Below are positions 17,750 through 25,920 of a DNA stretch of 64,000 nucleotides, one piece after another (within the stretch, counting starts at the first letter, position 1; each line of letters opens with the position of its first letter). This DNA is from Flavobacterium sp. SH_e. GTDB lineage: Bacteria; Bacteroidota; Bacteroidia; Flavobacteriales; Flavobacteriaceae. The position numbers and the translations under genes are program-made. Where the stretch lies: contig NZ_JAOVZN010000003.1 of assembly GCF_025717045.1 (NCBI RefSeq), positions 1-64,000 on the forward strand, read 5' to 3'. The notes under the pieces are model-generated. The model searched no databases, was not told the origin of the DNA, and saw only the letters and a program-made list of their open reading frames with translations.

Positions 17750-18478
17750 TTATAGCCTACTGAAACCTTCCTTGCTATTAAACTGAAATTTTGGCTTGAG
17801 TCCATAGCGTTTGATGCTATGCTCAATAATAAAAAGTCTTACCTGCTCAATATCGTCCGTTACAATAAAAAGCTTTAAGTCAGCTTCATTTATAGTTCCT
17901 TTTTCTTTCAATGAATTGATATGCTCAATGAGCTGCTTATGGTACTGGGTATTGAATATGATGATCGGAAAATTTCTGATCTTGCCTGTTTGGATCAGTG
18001 TAAGGGATTCAAAAAATTCATCCAAAGTCCCAATGCCTCCGGGCATTACAATAAAGGCAAAGGAATACTTGACCAAAAGTATCTTGCGCACAAAAAAATG
18101 CTTTGCCTCCACCCATTTATCAAGGTAAGAATTGGGGCTCTGATCAATTGGAAGCTTAATATTGCAGCCAACGGATTTCCCTCCAGATTCTCTGGCTCCG
18201 CGGTTTGCGGCTTCCATTAAACCCGGACCGCCGCCGGTCATAATGGTAAATCCAAGCTTGGCATACTCGCCAGCCGTCTGTCTGGTAAATTCGTAATAAG
18301 GATGGCCTTCACTAAAACGCGCAGACCCGAAAAAAGTGATGCAGGGGCCAATTGAACGAAGCTTGCCAAAACATCTTGCCAGTTCCAGCAAAGTTGAAAC
18401 GATAAATTTCAGCTCTGCAAATCTTGACTGAGGGCCTTCCAAAAACTTAATTTCCGCCTTTTCATTCTGATTGATCAT
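17750..18478 (-). CDS. LOG-family Rossmann-fold protein (TIGR00730 type)
   Basis: 242 aa. The family hallmarks are MTGGGPGLMEAANRGA and, about 70 residues on, MPGGIGTLDEFFE; together they form the nucleotide-binding PGGxGTxxE site. Members act as cytokinin-riboside phosphoribohydrolases or as (p)ppGpp-binding nucleotidases of the PpnN type. This is the shorter LOG-like version without PpnN's extra domains. It lies downstream of two BON genes on the same strand, so all three may be one operon under the paired sites at 19999-20032. Confidence 0.88.
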   Translation of the reverse strand: MINQNEKAEIKFLEGPQSRFAELKFIVSTLLELARCFGKLRSIGPCITFFGSARFSEGHPYYEFTRQTAGEYAKLGFTIMTGGGPGLMEAANRGARESGGKSVGCNIKLPIDQSPNSYLDKWVEAKHFFVRKILLVKYSFAFIVMPGGIGTLDEFFESLTLIQTGKIRNFPIIIFNTQYHKQLIEHINSLKEKGTINEADLKLFIVTDDIEQVRLFIIEHSIKRYGLKPKFQFNSKEGFSRL

Positions 18479-18535
18479 AATCTTTAATTTAAATTCTGAA
18501 GATTATTTGACTGTCTTGCTGCAGTCTTTTCGATT

Positions 18536-19207
18536 TTAGCATAAATAGGGCTGTTCCAGATCTACTTTCAAATGATTTACAACTTTTATTACGCCAGGAG
18601 TCTTATAAGCAATCCTTTCAGCTTCCTCCTTTTGAAAAATGGAACCCACCGTACCGGAAAGCTGAACGGTTGCCCCGGCAACCTGAATGTCTATTTCATC
18701 CATATCAAAAGCCCAGTGTCTGCGAAGCGCTTTTTCCAGTATTTCCTTTTCAGCCTGATCATAAAGTTCCCTTTTTAGTTTTATATTATTTCTAACATCT
18801 CTTACTCCTGATTGGTTCTTGATAATGTCCAGAGCAGTCTCCCTTTGAAAGTTCCAAGGCACAATTCCTTCCGCTGTTACATTTCCATTTTCGACGGTAA
18901 GGCTAATTGTATTTTGTGGGACAACCAGATTTTCTTTCAGCTTTTTTACAATTTTTGCTGCAATATCCTGATCGGAAACAACCAGAGACTTGTCAAGCTT
19001 CACTTCAATTTCATCTACGATAGCTGCGACTCCTTTGATTTTTTTTGCGGCATGCAATGCCTCGGTTTTCTTTATCAGGTTATCTACAGTCCCGTTAAGG
19101 GTAACAATCCCTTCTTTGACAGTGACACCAATTTCGGCGGCATGAAGCATTGGTTCGAACTTCATTGCCTCCTGTATTTCCTGCTGTAATGCTTCATTGT
19201 TTTTCAT
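18536..19207 (-). CDS. Triple BON-domain protein (second copy)
   Basis: 223 aa, three BON domains at about 5-70, 82-147 and 152-217, with recurring 'GIVTLNGTVDN', 'GNVTAEGIVPWNFQRETA' and 'ATVQLSGTVGSIFQKEEAERIA'. No signal peptide. It is clearly paralogous to the proteins at 13855 and 19232, sharing the N-terminal 'EALQ.E.Q.A.K.EP.LHAAEIGV' block. It lies 24 bp after 19232 and is probably translated from the same message. Confidence 0.88.
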   Translation of the reverse strand: MKNNEALQQEIQEAMKFEPMLHAAEIGVTVKEGIVTLNGTVDNLIKKTEALHAAKKIKGVAAIVDEIEVKLDKSLVVSDQDIAAKIVKKLKENLVVPQNTISLTVENGNVTAEGIVPWNFQRETALDIIKNQSGVRDVRNNIKLKRELYDQAEKEILEKALRRHWAFDMDEIDIQVAGATVQLSGTVGSIFQKEEAERIAYKTPGVIKVVNHLKVDLEQPYLC

Positions 19208-19231
19208 AACTTTATATTTTTATTATCCATT

Positions 19232-19891
19232 TCAGTTAAACTCCACTAAAAGCTCATTATCCACAAAGCAGACTCCGGGTGTATTCCAGGCTATCCGCTC
19301 TGCTTCTTCTTTTTCGAAAAGCGAATCGACAATTCCGCTCAAAAAGATTGTTTTTCCATCTACTCTGACTTTGATATTATCGACATCCAAGAGCCAGCTG
19401 TGGCGCAGTGCCTTTTCAACAATTTCTTTCTCAATTTCATTTTTGATCTCAGCTTCTATTTTGATCTCATCAATAACGCCCCTCACTCCATTAAGATAGC
19501 GGATTGCTTCATCAGCTGCCTTTCTCTGGAAATTCCAGTGTAGAATTCCTTTAAGAGTAACCCAGCCGTCTTTTACTGTAATTGTTAATCTATGGTTTGG
19601 GACTGCCCAGTTTTCCTTCAGGGTTTTAATGACTAAATCTGCTATCTCCTTGTCACTTCTAATACCTGATGTAAACAAATCAACTTTTACATTATTAACC
19701 ACATCCCTAACCCCGGCAATTTTTTTAACAACATGTTCCGCCTCCTTTTTCTGCGCATAGGTATCTACAGTCCCTCCCAGATCAACTGCACCTTCACTGA
19801 CATGCACATCAATTTCAGTGCTATGTAAAATAGGCTCCCATTTTAGGGCATCTTTTACTTCTTTTCTTAAAATATCATTATTCTTTTTCAT
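19232..19891 (-). CDS. Triple BON-domain protein (third copy), first gene of operon
   Basis: 219 aa with three BON domains (about 5-70, 80-145, 150-215). The third ends 'KTIFLSGIVDSLFEKEEAERIAWNTPGV', nearly the same as the second copy. It is the promoter-proximal gene of the minus-strand run BON-BON-LOG. Two Crp/Fnr-like sites lie 108 and 130 bp upstream of its start. BON proteins have been tied to envelope and osmotic stress. Confidence 0.88.
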   Translation of the reverse strand: MKKNNDILRKEVKDALKWEPILHSTEIDVHVSEGAVDLGGTVDTYAQKKEAEHVVKKIAGVRDVVNNVKVDLFTSGIRSDKEIADLVIKTLKENWAVPNHRLTITVKDGWVTLKGILHWNFQRKAADEAIRYLNGVRGVIDEIKIEAEIKNEIEKEIVEKALRHSWLLDVDNIKVRVDGKTIFLSGIVDSLFEKEEAERIAWNTPGVCFVDNELLVEFN

Positions 19892-20305
19892 GGCGCTTTT
19901 TAGTTTAAAAAATTAATTCAGTGCTGCAGATCGAACCTCTACAGCAAACATCCTTTTTGCGATAAAACAAAATTGATTAAAGGATACGGAAAAAAAAATG
20001 ATGTGCATCAGTCTTAAAAATGACCTGAATCATTATTGGAGCTGCTATTTTTTTTTCCGCAAAAAGTTAACGCGGTTCTTTAATTTTTTTGGAAATTCTA
20101 AGTTTTAGCCAAATAGCAGCGTAACGAATTATAAAAGCAGAAACTCAGCTAAAGAATCATTTAAGAAATCGAAATTCTAATCACTAACATCCTGTAATTG
20201 AATGTTAAGCAAAAAAAATGAAAATAAAAATTTAGAATCATTCTAAGGCAATTGCTCTAAAACGGAAGGTATTTTGAGTTAATTTTATTTGGAAAAACTA
20301 TTGAA
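19892..20305. other. 414-bp divergent intergenic region between BON operon and 20306 gene
   Basis: No gene was seen. It holds the two Crp/Fnr-like sites listed separately, A/T tracts and several in-frame stops on both strands. It must hold the BON-operon promoter and probably the promoter of the plus-strand pair at 20306. Confidence 0.6.
19999..20032. promoter_or_regulatory. Pair of candidate Crp/Fnr-type operators before BON operon
   Basis: TGATGTGCATCA (19999) and TGACCTGAATCA (20021), starts exactly 22 bp apart, the same spacing as the pair at 13154/13176. Confidence 0.6.
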
Positions 20306-20707
20306 ATGAATGTCATTGATAAAGAGCTCTTAGAAGACAAACTTAAAAGCATTGATAAAAAAATTGACCTGCTAAATAATCAAAAAATAGCAGCTTTTTT
20401 TGAATCTCTGGCATTAGACAAGAGAAATGATATTAGCAAGGACTATCTGAATTGGGAAAATATACTGATAGTGGTTCCGAGCCGCAGTATTTTTAATGAG
20501 GTAATAAAATACAAAGACTTAATGTCACGGATTTCCTTTATAACAAATCCAAATGCAATGCAGATTCATATTTATGATTTCAATGATTGGAAAAAAAGCA
20601 CCAAGAATAAAACAAAATTTCAAATTAGGGAATTAATGAAAACAAATTTTGGAGGGACCGAAAAAATTGCTGAAAAGCGTGACTGGGTTAAACTGTTATT
20701 CAAATAA
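20306..20707 (+). CDS. Hypothetical protein, 133 aa
   Basis: An unrecognised soluble, Lys-rich protein (MNVIDKELLEDKLKSIDKKIDLL...). It has an N-terminal helix and a short alpha/beta part ('ENILIVVPSRSIFNEVI', 'MQIHIYDFNDW'). It ends 3 bp before the VIT-type transporter gene, so the two are co-translated. The pairing suggests a soluble partner or regulator of that transporter, but nothing in the sequence proves it. Confidence 0.6.
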   Translation: MNVIDKELLEDKLKSIDKKIDLLNNQKIAAFFESLALDKRNDISKDYLNWENILIVVPSRSIFNEVIKYKDLMSRISFITNPNAMQIHIYDFNDWKKSTKNKTKFQIRELMKTNFGGTEKIAEKRDWVKLLFK

Positions 20708-20710
20708 AAA

Positions 20711-21400
20711 ATGCACATAGAAAACCATTTCATCAATAGAAGCGGCTGGTTAAGGGCAGCGGTCCTTGGAGCTAATGACGGGATTTTATCCACTACCAGC
20801 TTAGCAATCGGCGTGGCTGCCGCCAGTGTTTCCAGAGAACCAATTTTGCTGGCATCACTGGCAGGGCTGGTTGCCGGTGCACTTTCAATGGCCGCTGGTG
20901 AATACGTATCTGTAAGTTCGCAATCTGATATTGAGACGGCAGATTTAAAAAGAGAAAAAATGGCGCTTGAAAACCTGCCGGAAGAAGAACTGCAGGAACT
21001 AACGGATATTTATATTAAAAGAGGATTAAATAAAGAGCTGGCCAGACAGGTTGCCGTCGAATTAACAGCTCATGATCCACTTGAAGCCCATGCCAGAGAT
21101 GAACTCGGCATTAATGAAATCACGCAGGCCAATCCGCTTATGGCAGCCTTTGCATCAGCAATATCCTTTACAGCTGGAGGATTATTGCCGCTCTTGGTAG
21201 CCATTTTCGCTCCTATAAGGCAAATGGTCTTTTATCAATATGGGTTTTCAATTGTATTCCTTGCATTTTCCGGCTTTTTAGCCGCGAAGGCAGGAGGATC
21301 AAAAATATTTACCGCAGTTCTTCGTATTTGTATCTGGGGGACTTTTGCAATGGCAATGTCGGCATTGGCAGGTTATATTTTTGGTGTTCAAACCTCATAA
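20711..21400 (+). CDS. VIT-family (VIT1/CCC1-like) Fe/Mn transporter
   Basis: 229 aa. The start 'NRSGWLRAAVLGANDGILSTTSLAIG' is the family signature for the first membrane helix. About five membrane helices follow, with the conserved 'GALSMAAGEYVSVSSQSD' and a cytoplasmic loop rich in Glu (residues 75-135: 'EEELQELTDIY', 'LTAHDPLEAHARDELG') that forms the metal-binding domain in this family. It is expected to export Fe2+ or Mn2+ from the cytoplasm. Iron efflux next to an oxygen-type regulon would limit Fenton damage (inference). Confidence 0.9.
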   Translation: MHIENHFINRSGWLRAAVLGANDGILSTTSLAIGVAAASVSREPILLASLAGLVAGALSMAAGEYVSVSSQSDIETADLKREKMALENLPEEELQELTDIYIKRGLNKELARQVAVELTAHDPLEAHARDELGINEITQANPLMAAFASAISFTAGGLLPLLVAIFAPIRQMVFYQYGFSIVFLAFSGFLAAKAGGSKIFTAVLRICIWGTFAMAMSALAGYIFGVQTS

Positions 21401-21513
21401 GATAGAATGTGCCTTTTAGCTAATTAAAAAATTAATCCAATCTTAAGCAATAAAAAAAAATAAGACAGCTAACAATCCGTTATTTCGTAAATATCTAAAA
21501 ACTAAACTCTGAA

Positions 21514-21951
21514 ATGAAGCTGATTACCCTGTTCCTTTTATTGACAGCAGCAATAACCATAAACTGGGAACCTGATTTTAATAATGCTAAAAAAATTGCA
21601 AAGGAAAAACACGAATTGATTCTATTGAACTTCTCCGGCTCAGACTGGTGCGGCCCATGTATAGTAACACGCAGAGACTATTTTGAAAGTGAGGTTTTCA
21701 CTGCCATGGCCAATGAAAACCTAGTGCTGGTTAATGCTGATTTTCCGAGAAAAAAGAAAAACATCGGAACTCCTGAGCAGGTTAAACGAAACGAAGATTT
21801 AGCAGAAATTTATAATAAAGAAGGAAGTTTTCCTTTAACGCTTCTTTTGGATGCTGATGGCAAAGTAATCAAAACCTGGCATGGAAAACCAGAAACTACT
21901 CCTGAACAATGGACTGCCGAAATAAAAGCGATCTGTGACAGCCGAAAATAA
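21514..21951 (+). CDS. Exported thioredoxin-family protein
   Basis: 145 aa. A short N-terminal hydrophobic stretch (MKLITLFLLLTAAI) suggests export. The thioredoxin-like domain has the SGSDWCGPC motif (active Cys pair about 47 and 50), then 'VLVNADFPRKKKN' and the cis-Pro region 'GSFPLTLLLDADGK'. The 3' end overlaps the apbE start by 17 bp, so it leads a coupled operon with apbE, DUF4266 and DUF3570 genes. The likely job is reduction or isomerisation of Cys in a periplasmic partner, perhaps the Cys-ending lipoprotein two genes on (inference). Confidence 0.88.
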   Translation: MKLITLFLLLTAAITINWEPDFNNAKKIAKEKHELILLNFSGSDWCGPCIVTRRDYFESEVFTAMANENLVLVNADFPRKKKNIGTPEQVKRNEDLAEIYNKEGSFPLTLLLDADGKVIKTWHGKPETTPEQWTAEIKAICDSRK

Positions 21952-22885
21952 CATACCAGATAAACAGAAATATTCAAAATCCCTGAAACTCATGGGGAAC
22001 AGCTTCACTATAACAGTTGTTGCCGTGAATGAAAAAACAGGAAATGAATATATTAATCTGGCCATTGAAGAAATCAGGCGCATTGAAAAACTCCTGACCA
22101 CCTACAGAGAAGACAGCCAGACCAATCTGATCAATGATAGCGCTGGAATCAAACCTGTCAAAGTAGATTTGGAAGTTTTTAATCTAATTGACAGAAGCAT
22201 CGGGATTTCGAGAATTACGCAAGGGGCATTTGACATCTCTTATGGAAGCATAGACAAAAGCCTTTGGAATTTTGACAAGTCCATGGCTAAATTGCCTGAT
22301 GCGGCTGCAGCTTTAAAGATGGTGCACCTTATCGATTACCGCAATATTATACTTGACAGGGAAAATACAACTGTATTTCTGAAGGAAAAAGGAATGAGGA
22401 TTGGTTTTGGCGGCATCGGAAAAGGATATGCCGCTGAAATGGCCAAACAGGTCCTGCTTAAACACAATGTCCAGAGCGGCATCATTAATGCCAGCGGGGA
22501 TCTTTCTGCCTGGGGACTGCAGCCCGACGGCAGGAAATGGACCATCGGAGTGGCGGATCCAGACTCTCCAAATGCTGCTTTTTCCTATATGGAGATATCC
22601 AATAGAGCCGTGGCGACTTCGGGAAATTATGAAAAGTTCATCACCATTGGAGGCAAAAAATATTCCCATACTATTGACCCAAAAACCGGGCTTCCGATAA
22701 CTGGAATCAAAAGCGTGACCATCATAGCTTCAAATGCAGAGTTTGCAGATGCAATGGCCACCCCGATAGCTGTTATGGGCATCAAAGCCGGCTTGTTTTT
22801 AATAGATCAGATACCTGATTTATACTGCATAATAATTGATGACAACAATAAAATTTACACATCCAAAAACATACGCCTAAAATGA
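21935..22885 (+). CDS. apbE: FAD:protein FMN transferase
   Basis: 316 aa from a GTG start at 21935 inside the thioredoxin gene; the first ATG (21992, MGNSFTI) would cut the first strand. ApbE attaches FMN from FAD to Thr/Ser of target proteins outside the cytoplasm. Visible motifs: 'FDISYGSIDKSLWNF', 'IGFGGIGKGYAAE', 'GIINASGDLSAWG', 'RAVATSGNYEKF', 'YSHTIDPKTGLP' and 'ADAMATPIAVMG'. No clear signal peptide at this start. None of the adjacent proteins has an obvious D-x-x-x-G-A-T target motif, so the flavinylated partner is not evident here. Confidence 0.92.
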   Translation: MTAENNIPDKQKYSKSLKLMGNSFTITVVAVNEKTGNEYINLAIEEIRRIEKLLTTYREDSQTNLINDSAGIKPVKVDLEVFNLIDRSIGISRITQGAFDISYGSIDKSLWNFDKSMAKLPDAAAALKMVHLIDYRNIILDRENTTVFLKEKGMRIGFGGIGKGYAAEMAKQVLLKHNVQSGIINASGDLSAWGLQPDGRKWTIGVADPDSPNAAFSYMEISNRAVATSGNYEKFITIGGKKYSHTIDPKTGLPITGIKSVTIIASNAEFADAMATPIAVMGIKAGLFLIDQIPDLYCIIIDDNNKIYTSKNIRLK

Positions 22886-23115
22886 AAAAGCCACATCAGA
22901 AATTTTTTGCACTGCTATGCAGTGCTGCTCTCGCCGGCCTGATGGCTGGCTCCTGCACTTCGGTAAAGGAATACCAAAAAGGAAAACTCAACGATTCTGA
23001 AATGGTCCTTTCCAACAGGAAGATTGAAAAAACGGAGCTTAGCTTCCAATCCTACCGTGAAGGAGCTTCCGGAGCAAATTCAGGAAAAAGCGGCGGCGGC
23101 TGCGGCTGCAACTAA
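22882..23115 (+). CDS. DUF4266 lipoprotein with Gly/Cys-rich tail
   Basis: 77 aa. Signal with lipobox LMAGSC (lipid Cys25), then a short charged middle ('KGKLNDSEMVLSNRKIEKTELSFQSYREGASG') and the C-terminal GKSGGGCGCN. The two Cys of the tail are separated by one Gly at the very end, a layout kept across the DUF4266 family. It overlaps the apbE stop by 4 bp and precedes the DUF3570 gene by 17 bp. Such a tail could be a modification or metal site, or the substrate of the upstream thioredoxin-like protein; this is inference. Confidence 0.85.
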   Translation: MKKPHQKFFALLCSAALAGLMAGSCTSVKEYQKGKLNDSEMVLSNRKIEKTELSFQSYREGASGANSGKSGGGCGCN

Positions 23116-23132
23116 TTTTCATACTTTTAAAA

Positions 23133-24317
23133 ATGAAAAGAATATTCCTTACAGGAGCTGCTCTGCTGGCATTGTTTCAGTCAAGAGCGCAGGATATCCC
23201 GACGGATTCCACAGGCTATAAAAGCAGAAAATTAAAGCTGGAAGAGGTTAATTTAGTCTCAAGCTACTATAAGCAGGATGGAAACAATTCCGCCGTTACA
23301 GGAGGGATCGGTTCCGAGCATCTTACTGACATTGCCAATACCATAGATGTCCGACTGGTAAAATACGGAGAAACCGGAATCAGACATACTTTTGATATTG
23401 AAGCAGGAATTGACCACTACACTTCCGCCTCATCAGATATGATTGATTTGAGCGCCAATTCATCAGCCTCTTCTTCAGACAACAGATTTTATCCTTCCCT
23501 CACCTATCTGAGGGAAAATGAAGAAAAAGGAAGAGCATATGCCTTCGGGGTTTCATCCTCAACAGAATTTGACTATCAGTCTTTTGGAGCAAATATTGCC
23601 TTCTCTCAAAAAACCAGAAATAAAAACGGCGAATTTACAGCCAAGCTGCAGACCTTTATCGATCAGCTAAAGCTCATTGAGCCTGTTGAGCTTCGCCAGC
23701 CGGGAAGCGAGGGCTATGGCAGTGCCAGCCGGAATACTTTTGCTGGAACTTTAAGCTATTCCCAGGTTATAAATAAAAACCTCCAGATAATGCTGGTTGG
23801 AGATGTAATCAGCCAAAATGGCTATTTAAGCCTTCCTTTTCACAGAGTCTACTTTGCAGATGGCTCGGTGCATCAGGAAAAAATGCCTGGCACCAGACTT
23901 AAAATTCCGGTGGGAATAAGGGCGAGCTATTTCTTGGGTGACAATATGATCATTAGGGCATACTACCGATATTACACGGATGACTGGAGCCTCAAAGCGC
24001 ATACCGCAGATCTGGAAATTCCAGTAAAGCTAACGCAGGCTTTTTCTCTAAGCCCATTCTACAGATACTATACCCAGAGCGGAACCAAGTATTTCAAGCC
24101 TTATGGAGAACATACAGCAGCTGAGGAATTCTACACCAGCAATTATGATCTGTCCAGGTTTGACAGCAGTTTCTTTGGAATGGGAATGAAATTCACCCCG
24201 CCAAATGGCATTTTTGGCCTTAAGCACTGGAACACTTTAGAGATCCGCTACGGGCATTACACCAGAACCACCAATATGGCTTCGGATATCATCAGCATCA
24301 ATATCAAGTACAGATAA
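23133..24317 (+). CDS. DUF3570 outer-membrane beta-barrel protein
   Basis: 394 aa with signal peptide MKRIFLTGAALLALFQSRAQD. The body is a run of amphipathic strands ('RAYAFGVSSSTEFDYQSFGANIAFSQKT', 'GTLSYSQVINKNLQIMLVGDVIS') ending in a C-terminal aromatic/basic strand ('IISINIKYR'), as in outer-membrane barrels. A short plug-like N-terminal part has 'DIANTIDVRLVKYGETGIRHTFDIEAGIDHYTSASSD', typical of DUF3570. It is the last gene of the thioredoxin-apbE-DUF4266 operon, and a terminator follows. The cargo is unknown. Confidence 0.88.
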   Translation: MKRIFLTGAALLALFQSRAQDIPTDSTGYKSRKLKLEEVNLVSSYYKQDGNNSAVTGGIGSEHLTDIANTIDVRLVKYGETGIRHTFDIEAGIDHYTSASSDMIDLSANSSASSSDNRFYPSLTYLRENEEKGRAYAFGVSSSTEFDYQSFGANIAFSQKTRNKNGEFTAKLQTFIDQLKLIEPVELRQPGSEGYGSASRNTFAGTLSYSQVINKNLQIMLVGDVISQNGYLSLPFHRVYFADGSVHQEKMPGTRLKIPVGIRASYFLGDNMIIRAYYRYYTDDWSLKAHTADLEIPVKLTQAFSLSPFYRYYTQSGTKYFKPYGEHTAAEEFYTSNYDLSRFDSSFFGMGMKFTPPNGIFGLKHWNTLEIRYGHYTRTTNMASDIISINIKYR

Positions 24318-24571
24318 AATTTATTTCAAATCCTTCCCTATACGGTTCTCTGAGCCCAACCTGGCGCAGCTGCATTGCTATGGGTTGGGTTTTTCTCCTG
24401 GCAATAGCATTTGCCGGAGAGATTCCCATGCCCCATCTTTGAATTCCATGAGCTGCTGCTGCGCATTCAGAATTCAATAATCCCCTAACTCTGCAGCTTG
24501 AAATCCACTAAGAAAAGCAGATTTAAACAGCAGCGATATCGGAGTGTCTGCAGCTGCTGAGGAGATTATGG
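24318..24571. other. Non-coding stretch after DUF3570 gene
   Basis: Apart from the terminator I see no gene on either strand. It leads into the start-less ORF at 24572. Confidence 0.5.
24353..24394 (+). terminator. Intrinsic terminator after DUF3570 gene
   Basis: Inverted repeat CCCAACC / GGTTGGG with a long loop, then a run of five T, about 36 bp past the stop codon. Confidence 0.55.
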
Positions 24572-24793
24572 AATAGGAAGAAATTTAAAATTAAAAATAC
24601 AGGCAAAGACACCTGGCTGGTGTCCCACAACGAGTTCCCAAAATTGACCTGCTTCTTTGAAGATCAAAGATTCAATTGCCAGAGGACCATCACAGGACTA
24701 TCTGATCCTTTAGGGGATCTGAATGAAATACAGCTGCTACAGAAAATGGAAAAATGCCTAAAGCACCATCACAGGGAAAAAATAAACGGATAA
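24572..24793 (+). pseudogene. Protein-like ORF without usable start, probable frameshifted small gene
   Basis: About 73 codons read as a sensible protein: NRKKFKIKNTGKDTW..., then 'FPKLTCFFEDQRFNCQRTITGL', 'LGDLNEIQLLQKMEKCLKHHH' and a stop at 24791. No ATG, GTG or TTG opens this frame upstream. An ATG at 24568 reads ATG-GAA-TAG; dropping one T would join it in frame as M-E-R-K-K-F. This looks like a gene damaged by a single-base insertion next to its start, or a gene with a rare start codon. No family recognised. Confidence 0.4.
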
Positions 24794-24808
24794 CACTGGC
24801 AAGGCCGC

Positions 24809-25321
24809 TTAGGAGTCCCCCTGCGATATATTCTTTTCTGAAACAAAAAATAATTTTTTAACTGGGTTTAGCAAAGCTTTGGCCCAGTGCAGAAAGAACA
24901 CCTTCTTTAGGATCATCACAAAGCCGCTGAAGGAATTCGGTTTCTGCACATAAAGGTCCGCCCCCTTCTCAAAGGTTTCCTCAATATCCGAGGGGTGATC
25001 CCAGGTGGAGAGCATAACGGCAGGAATGCCCTTAAGCTCCTTATCGGCCTTTATCTCTTCCAGAGCCTGCTTCCCCCCTTTAGCGGGCATATTGATATCG
25101 ATAAAAATAATATCAGGATCGGGCTGGGACTTATCTTTTAGGGTGTCCACGAGCTCCTGCCCGTTCTCAACGGTGACCACCTCAGAGGAAACATCAGCTT
25201 CCTGGAGGGCATCTATGAATAATTCCTGGTCGTCCTTATCATCTTCGGCCAGTATAATTTTCAGGGGCTCTTCGCCATTTAAGCCTTCAGGAGCCGGGTG
25301 GGAATTTTCAGAACTCATCAT
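24809..25321 (-). CDS. Single-domain response regulator
   Basis: 170 aa. A receiver domain (about 16-140) with 'IILAEDDKDDQELF' (acidic pocket), phospho-Asp in 'DIIFIDINMP', 'LSTWDHPSD' (Ser in place of the usual Thr) and 'QKPNS' (conserved Lys). No output domain; the extra C-terminus (about 141-170) is hydrophobic then charged. The RcpA/CheY-like layout with PDPDIIFIDINMP is common among single-domain regulators paired with phytochrome or hybrid kinases, but no kinase is adjacent. Confidence 0.88.
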   Translation of the reverse strand: MMSSENSHPAPEGLNGEEPLKIILAEDDKDDQELFIDALQEADVSSEVVTVENGQELVDTLKDKSQPDPDIIFIDINMPAKGGKQALEEIKADKELKGIPAVMLSTWDHPSDIEETFEKGADLYVQKPNSFSGFVMILKKVFFLHWAKALLNPVKKLFFVSEKNISQGDS

Positions 25322-25920
25322 CTTGAAGCGGTTTTACACCCTCAAATTTAGCACATAAATGCCTAAAAGATTTCGATAAGCCAATAATTTTAAAAGCAGC
25401 GAGAAATCCAGATCATAAAGAGCCGTTAAAAAATGATGCCCCTAGGCCAGCATCAGAAAGAAAAAGAGCCTTTCGCACGCCCTTTTTCAAAGATCAGAAA
25501 GCCTCCCGCTTAAGGCAGGGAGCCCAGATTTTTTCCACATGCAAACCATCACCCGCCAATCAGATGCAGTTAGCACTTTTTCATTGCTTCAGCGGGTTTT
25601 ATTCCGCTTTCTCAAAATGTGAAATTTTCAGAAAAAATTAAGCCAATCATTTCGCGCGAATCAGCTAAAGTGCCATTTTAAAGGACCTCACCGAACTTTA
25701 AAAGGTTTTCCAGCTGCTGAACTATCATAAGATTATAATCGAGAGCATCTGTTTTCTCAGCAAGCAATAATTTCTTTTTATAAACCGCAATCTGCTCAAG
25801 GGACTTATTTTTTTAGCTGGAAATAGCCAAACTGCTTCCCGTGGCAGTGGCTTACCTAAGCCCTTTATTACATTTCCCGCTGGCCTTGCCTAATATCATG
25901 CTTGCCCCTAAGATTGCAGA
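25322..25920. other. 599-bp intergenic region with decayed coding remnant
   Basis: No intact gene. The plus strand has an imperfect GC-rich repeat around 25510-25530. The minus strand holds the remnant at 25678-25812. The stretch looks like former coding DNA that has decayed. Confidence 0.5.
25678..25812 (-). pseudogene. Coding remnant, 44 codons without start
   Basis: On the minus strand a frame opens right after a TAA and reads KNKSLEQIAVYKKKLLL, then 'AEKTDALDYNLMIVQQLENLLKFGEVL' and a stop. The sequence is strongly helical and protein-like but has no start codon. An adjacent frame ending in 'GKQFGYFQLKK' abuts it across a run of seven A, consistent with a slippage frameshift in a former gene. 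Low certainty. Confidence 0.3.
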
